Source: Spyradocola sp050942925 (lineage in GTDB: Bacteria > Bacillota > Clostridia > Christensenellales > UBA1750). Taken from it: a stretch of DNA of 13,804 bases. Where the stretch lies: contig JBMNOF010000049.1 in assembly GCA_050942925.1 (NCBI GenBank), forward strand, positions 1 through 13,804, in the 5' to 3' direction. Position 1 is the stretch's first letter, and every line of letters begins with the position of its first letter. The notes beneath the pieces are model-generated. The model made no database searches, was not told where the DNA came from, and saw nothing but the letters and a program-made list of their open reading frames with translations. This document shows, piece by piece, positions 11,819-13,804 of the stretch. The position numbers and the translations under genes are program-made.

Positions 11819-13804
11819 TTACCAGAGGCGCTGGACCTCCGCGGGCGCCTCGGCAAAGGGGCCGGGGAGGATGGAAGCGCCGCGGTGCGCGCCGAAGTAG
11901 TCGCGGTCGAAGGTGATCGGCGTGCCGTCGGGGTTCTCGAAGGGCTCCTCCGGCTCAAAGGCCTTGCCCAGCACCTCGGTGTTGACCATGCGGACGCGCA
12001 GGTCGGCGAGGAAGCGGTAGAGGTTGGTGGAGAGCACGGGCTTGCCGTCCTCCAGGGAGACGTCGACGCGGACCTCGTGCGCGCCGTCGACAAAGGGGCT
12101 CTTCTCGTTCTTGCAGGCCTTGGCGCCGTTGAAGTAGGCGTTGCCCTCCACCCAGACGGGGAGGTGGCCGGCGTGGGCCGGCTCGAGCTTGGCCATGTCG
12201 GGCGTATCGGAGTCCATGTCGAACTGGGCGATCCACTCGTCGTAGGTGGGGTACTCGTCCATGACGTGGGTGCCGACCTCGCGGTTTTCCTCGTCCGAGC
12301 CCTCGCGGCTGTCGCGCAGGACGGTGAAGGCCTCCTTGGGCCACTTCTGGACGAAGATGTTGTTGTAGAAGCGGTCGTCGCCGTGGAGGATGGTCATAAA
12401 GCCCATGACCTCCGTGCGGTGCGGGATGTGGTAGGGCGTATAGCGCGGGCCCGTGCCGCCGCCCACGCACGTGAACGCGCCGCAGATCAGGTTGTGGACC
12501 AAGGCCACGCCCTGGGTCGCCATGCGCAGGGTGACGTCGGAGAGCAGGATGTTGTTGTCGATCAGGGTGGGGCCGTGCCCGACCTCGACGAAGATGTCCT
12601 GGCTCATCATGCCGCCCTTGAGCTGCGTGGCAAAGGCGGGGCGCTGGTTGTCGTGGAAGAGGTTCTGCGTGATGCGGGTGCCCTGGGCCTCCCAGTCGCA
12701 CCAGATGCCCATGGTGCAGTGGTGGATGTGGTTGCGGCGGTAGAGGACGTCGATGGCGGCGTGCATCTTGATGCCGGCGATCTCCGCGCCGCCCAGCTCC
12801 ATCATGTTGTTGATGTGGTGGATGTGGTTGTCCTCGATGACGGAGAACACGCCGCCCATGCGGCCGATGATGCCGCCCTGCTCGCAGTGGTGGATATTGC
12901 AGCGGCGGACGATGTGGCTGCCGACCTTCTCCTTGAGCCAGCCGTGGTACTGGCCCCGGCAGACGGCGTCGCGCTCCATCTGCGTGGGGCTCTTGACGTG
13001 CTTATAGGTGAAGTAATGGTCGTTGTCGGGGTCCAGGTACTTGCCCAGGCTGATGCCCGCGCACTTGCTGTTGGAGATCTCGCAGTCCTCGATGATCCAG
13101 CCCTTGGACCAATGCGGGCCGATCATGCCGTCCTGGTAGGCGGCGGGCGGCGCCCAGGTGGTGGCGGCCTTCTCGATGCGGAAGCCCTGGACGGTGATAT
13201 AGCCCACGCCCGTGCGCGAGGGCAGGAAGCACTCCCGGCGGACGTTGATCTCGACCTTTTCCGCGTTGGGGTTCTTGCCCTGGAAGTTGGCGTAGATCAC
13301 GGTTTCGTCGCCGTCCTGCTCGGCATACCACTTATAGACGGAGCCCTCGGGGTCCCAGGAGGGGGCCCAGACCTCGCCCTTGCGGCAGGCCTCGAGGCTA
13401 TCGGCCTCATAGAGCATTTTGTCGTTGAGGTACACGGCGCCGGTATGCTTGGAGCGGCCGGCGAAGTACCAGTCGCCATAGACATAGGTCGTATAGGGAT
13501 TATAGGCGCCGAAGAGGCTGTTGGGGACGCGGCAGACCCAGACGTTGTCCGCGTAATGCGTCCAGGTCTTGATCTCCTCGGCGCCGGTGATCACAGCGCC
13601 GAGCGGTTCGACGCTGCGGTAGGTGATGCGCCGGGTTTCCTCGCCGGCATGGGCGGGATTGACGTATTCCCGGTAGACGCCGGGAGCGACCAGGACCTCG
13701 TCGCCGGGCTGGGCGATGCGGGCGGCATCCTGGATGTGGCGGAAAGGACGCGTCTTGCTGCCGTCCCCGTCCCGGAAGGCAGAAGCGTCGACATAGAACT
13801 GCAT
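11819..13804 (-). CDS. Beta-xylosidase of glycoside hydrolase family 120 (right-handed beta-helix)
   Basis: This is a complete 661-residue protein; its ATG is the last codon of the window, so promoter and ribosome site lie outside. The N-terminus (FYVDASAFRDGDGSKTRPF, then IQDAARIAQPGDEVLVAPGVYREYV) is typical of parallel beta-helix carbohydrate enzymes. Long stretches match my recollection of Thermoanaerobacterium saccharolyticum XylC, such as NVWVCRVPNS, YANFQGKNPN, VEINVRRECF and GPHWSKGWIIEDCEI. Two residues align with the XylC nucleophile and acid/base: Asp370 in CDWEAQG and Glu407 in DIFVEVGHG. They lie 37 residues apart, against 23 in my memory of XylC, because of an insertion around PAFATQLKGGMMSQ. 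No signal peptide is seen, so it should act in the cytoplasm, releasing xylose from short xylo-oligosaccharides. Transporter or regulator partners are not in the window. Confidence 0.87.
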   Translation of the reverse strand: MQFYVDASAFRDGDGSKTRPFRHIQDAARIAQPGDEVLVAPGVYREYVNPAHAGEETRRITYRSVEPLGAVITGAEEIKTWTHYADNVWVCRVPNSLFGAYNPYTTYVYGDWYFAGRSKHTGAVYLNDKMLYEADSLEACRKGEVWAPSWDPEGSVYKWYAEQDGDETVIYANFQGKNPNAEKVEINVRRECFLPSRTGVGYITVQGFRIEKAATTWAPPAAYQDGMIGPHWSKGWIIEDCEISNSKCAGISLGKYLDPDNDHYFTYKHVKSPTQMERDAVCRGQYHGWLKEKVGSHIVRRCNIHHCEQGGIIGRMGGVFSVIEDNHIHHINNMMELGGAEIAGIKMHAAIDVLYRRNHIHHCTMGIWCDWEAQGTRITQNLFHDNQRPAFATQLKGGMMSQDIFVEVGHGPTLIDNNILLSDVTLRMATQGVALVHNLICGAFTCVGGGTGPRYTPYHIPHRTEVMGFMTILHGDDRFYNNIFVQKWPKEAFTVLRDSREGSDEENREVGTHVMDEYPTYDEWIAQFDMDSDTPDMAKLEPAHAGHLPVWVEGNAYFNGAKACKNEKSPFVDGAHEVRVDVSLEDGKPVLSTNLYRFLADLRVRMVNTEVLGKAFEPEEPFENPDGTPITFDRDYFGAHRGASILPGPFAEAPAEVQRLW

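Overview
The window looks like a chromosomal segment of a GC-rich member of the Firmicutes, probably class Clostridia. The evidence is a PcrA-type helicase end, strong AAGGAGG-type ribosome sites, a Firmicutes-like ECF transporter cluster joined to truA-rplM-rpsI, and sigma-A promoters with 17-base spacers. No tRNA, rRNA, CRISPR array or insertion sequence was seen. The taxonomic placement is an inference from gene order and protein style.

Layout. (1) Positions 3-440: 3' end of a PcrA/UvrD helicase gene. (2) 452-1699: a nucleoside-salvage operon, deoD-cdd, with its own promoter and an intrinsic terminator. (3) 1721-3429, minus strand: a tandem operon of five paralogous small single-pass membrane proteins that I do not recognise; this is the most novel-looking part of the window. 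(4) 3430-3689: a divergent promoter region with an inverted repeat and a 12-base palindrome lying on the promoters of both directions. (5) 3690-9574: one tightly packed plus-strand operon holding an ECF S component (probably pantothenate, PanT), type III pantothenate kinase (CoaX), an alpha/beta-hydrolase-fold protein that appears to have lost its catalytic Ser and His, the shared ECF energising module EcfA1-EcfA2-EcfT, and the pseudouridine synthase TruA. (6) 9549-10583: rplM-rpsI, with a promoter inside the end of truA, a structured leader that may be the L13 autoregulatory leader, and a terminator. (7) 10608-11729: decayed remains of a LytTR response regulator and a GHKL sensor kinase. (8) 11756-11792: a perfect hairpin terminator between convergent units. 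(9) 11819-13804, minus strand: a complete GH120-type beta-xylosidase whose start codon lies at the very edge of the window.

How the genes work together. DeoD and Cdd recover bases and uridine from nucleosides. The 3690-8684 block couples vitamin uptake (S component plus EcfA1/A2/T) to trapping and use of pantothenate by CoaX for coenzyme A synthesis. The ECF module also probably energises S components encoded elsewhere. TruA, L13 and S9 are translation functions that commonly follow ecfT in Firmicutes. The beta-xylosidase has no visible secretion signal and would act on imported xylo-oligosaccharides, fitting a plant-fibre-using, gut-type lifestyle. The role of the five membrane proteins is unknown; their shared control region with the pantothenate operon is the only functional hint.
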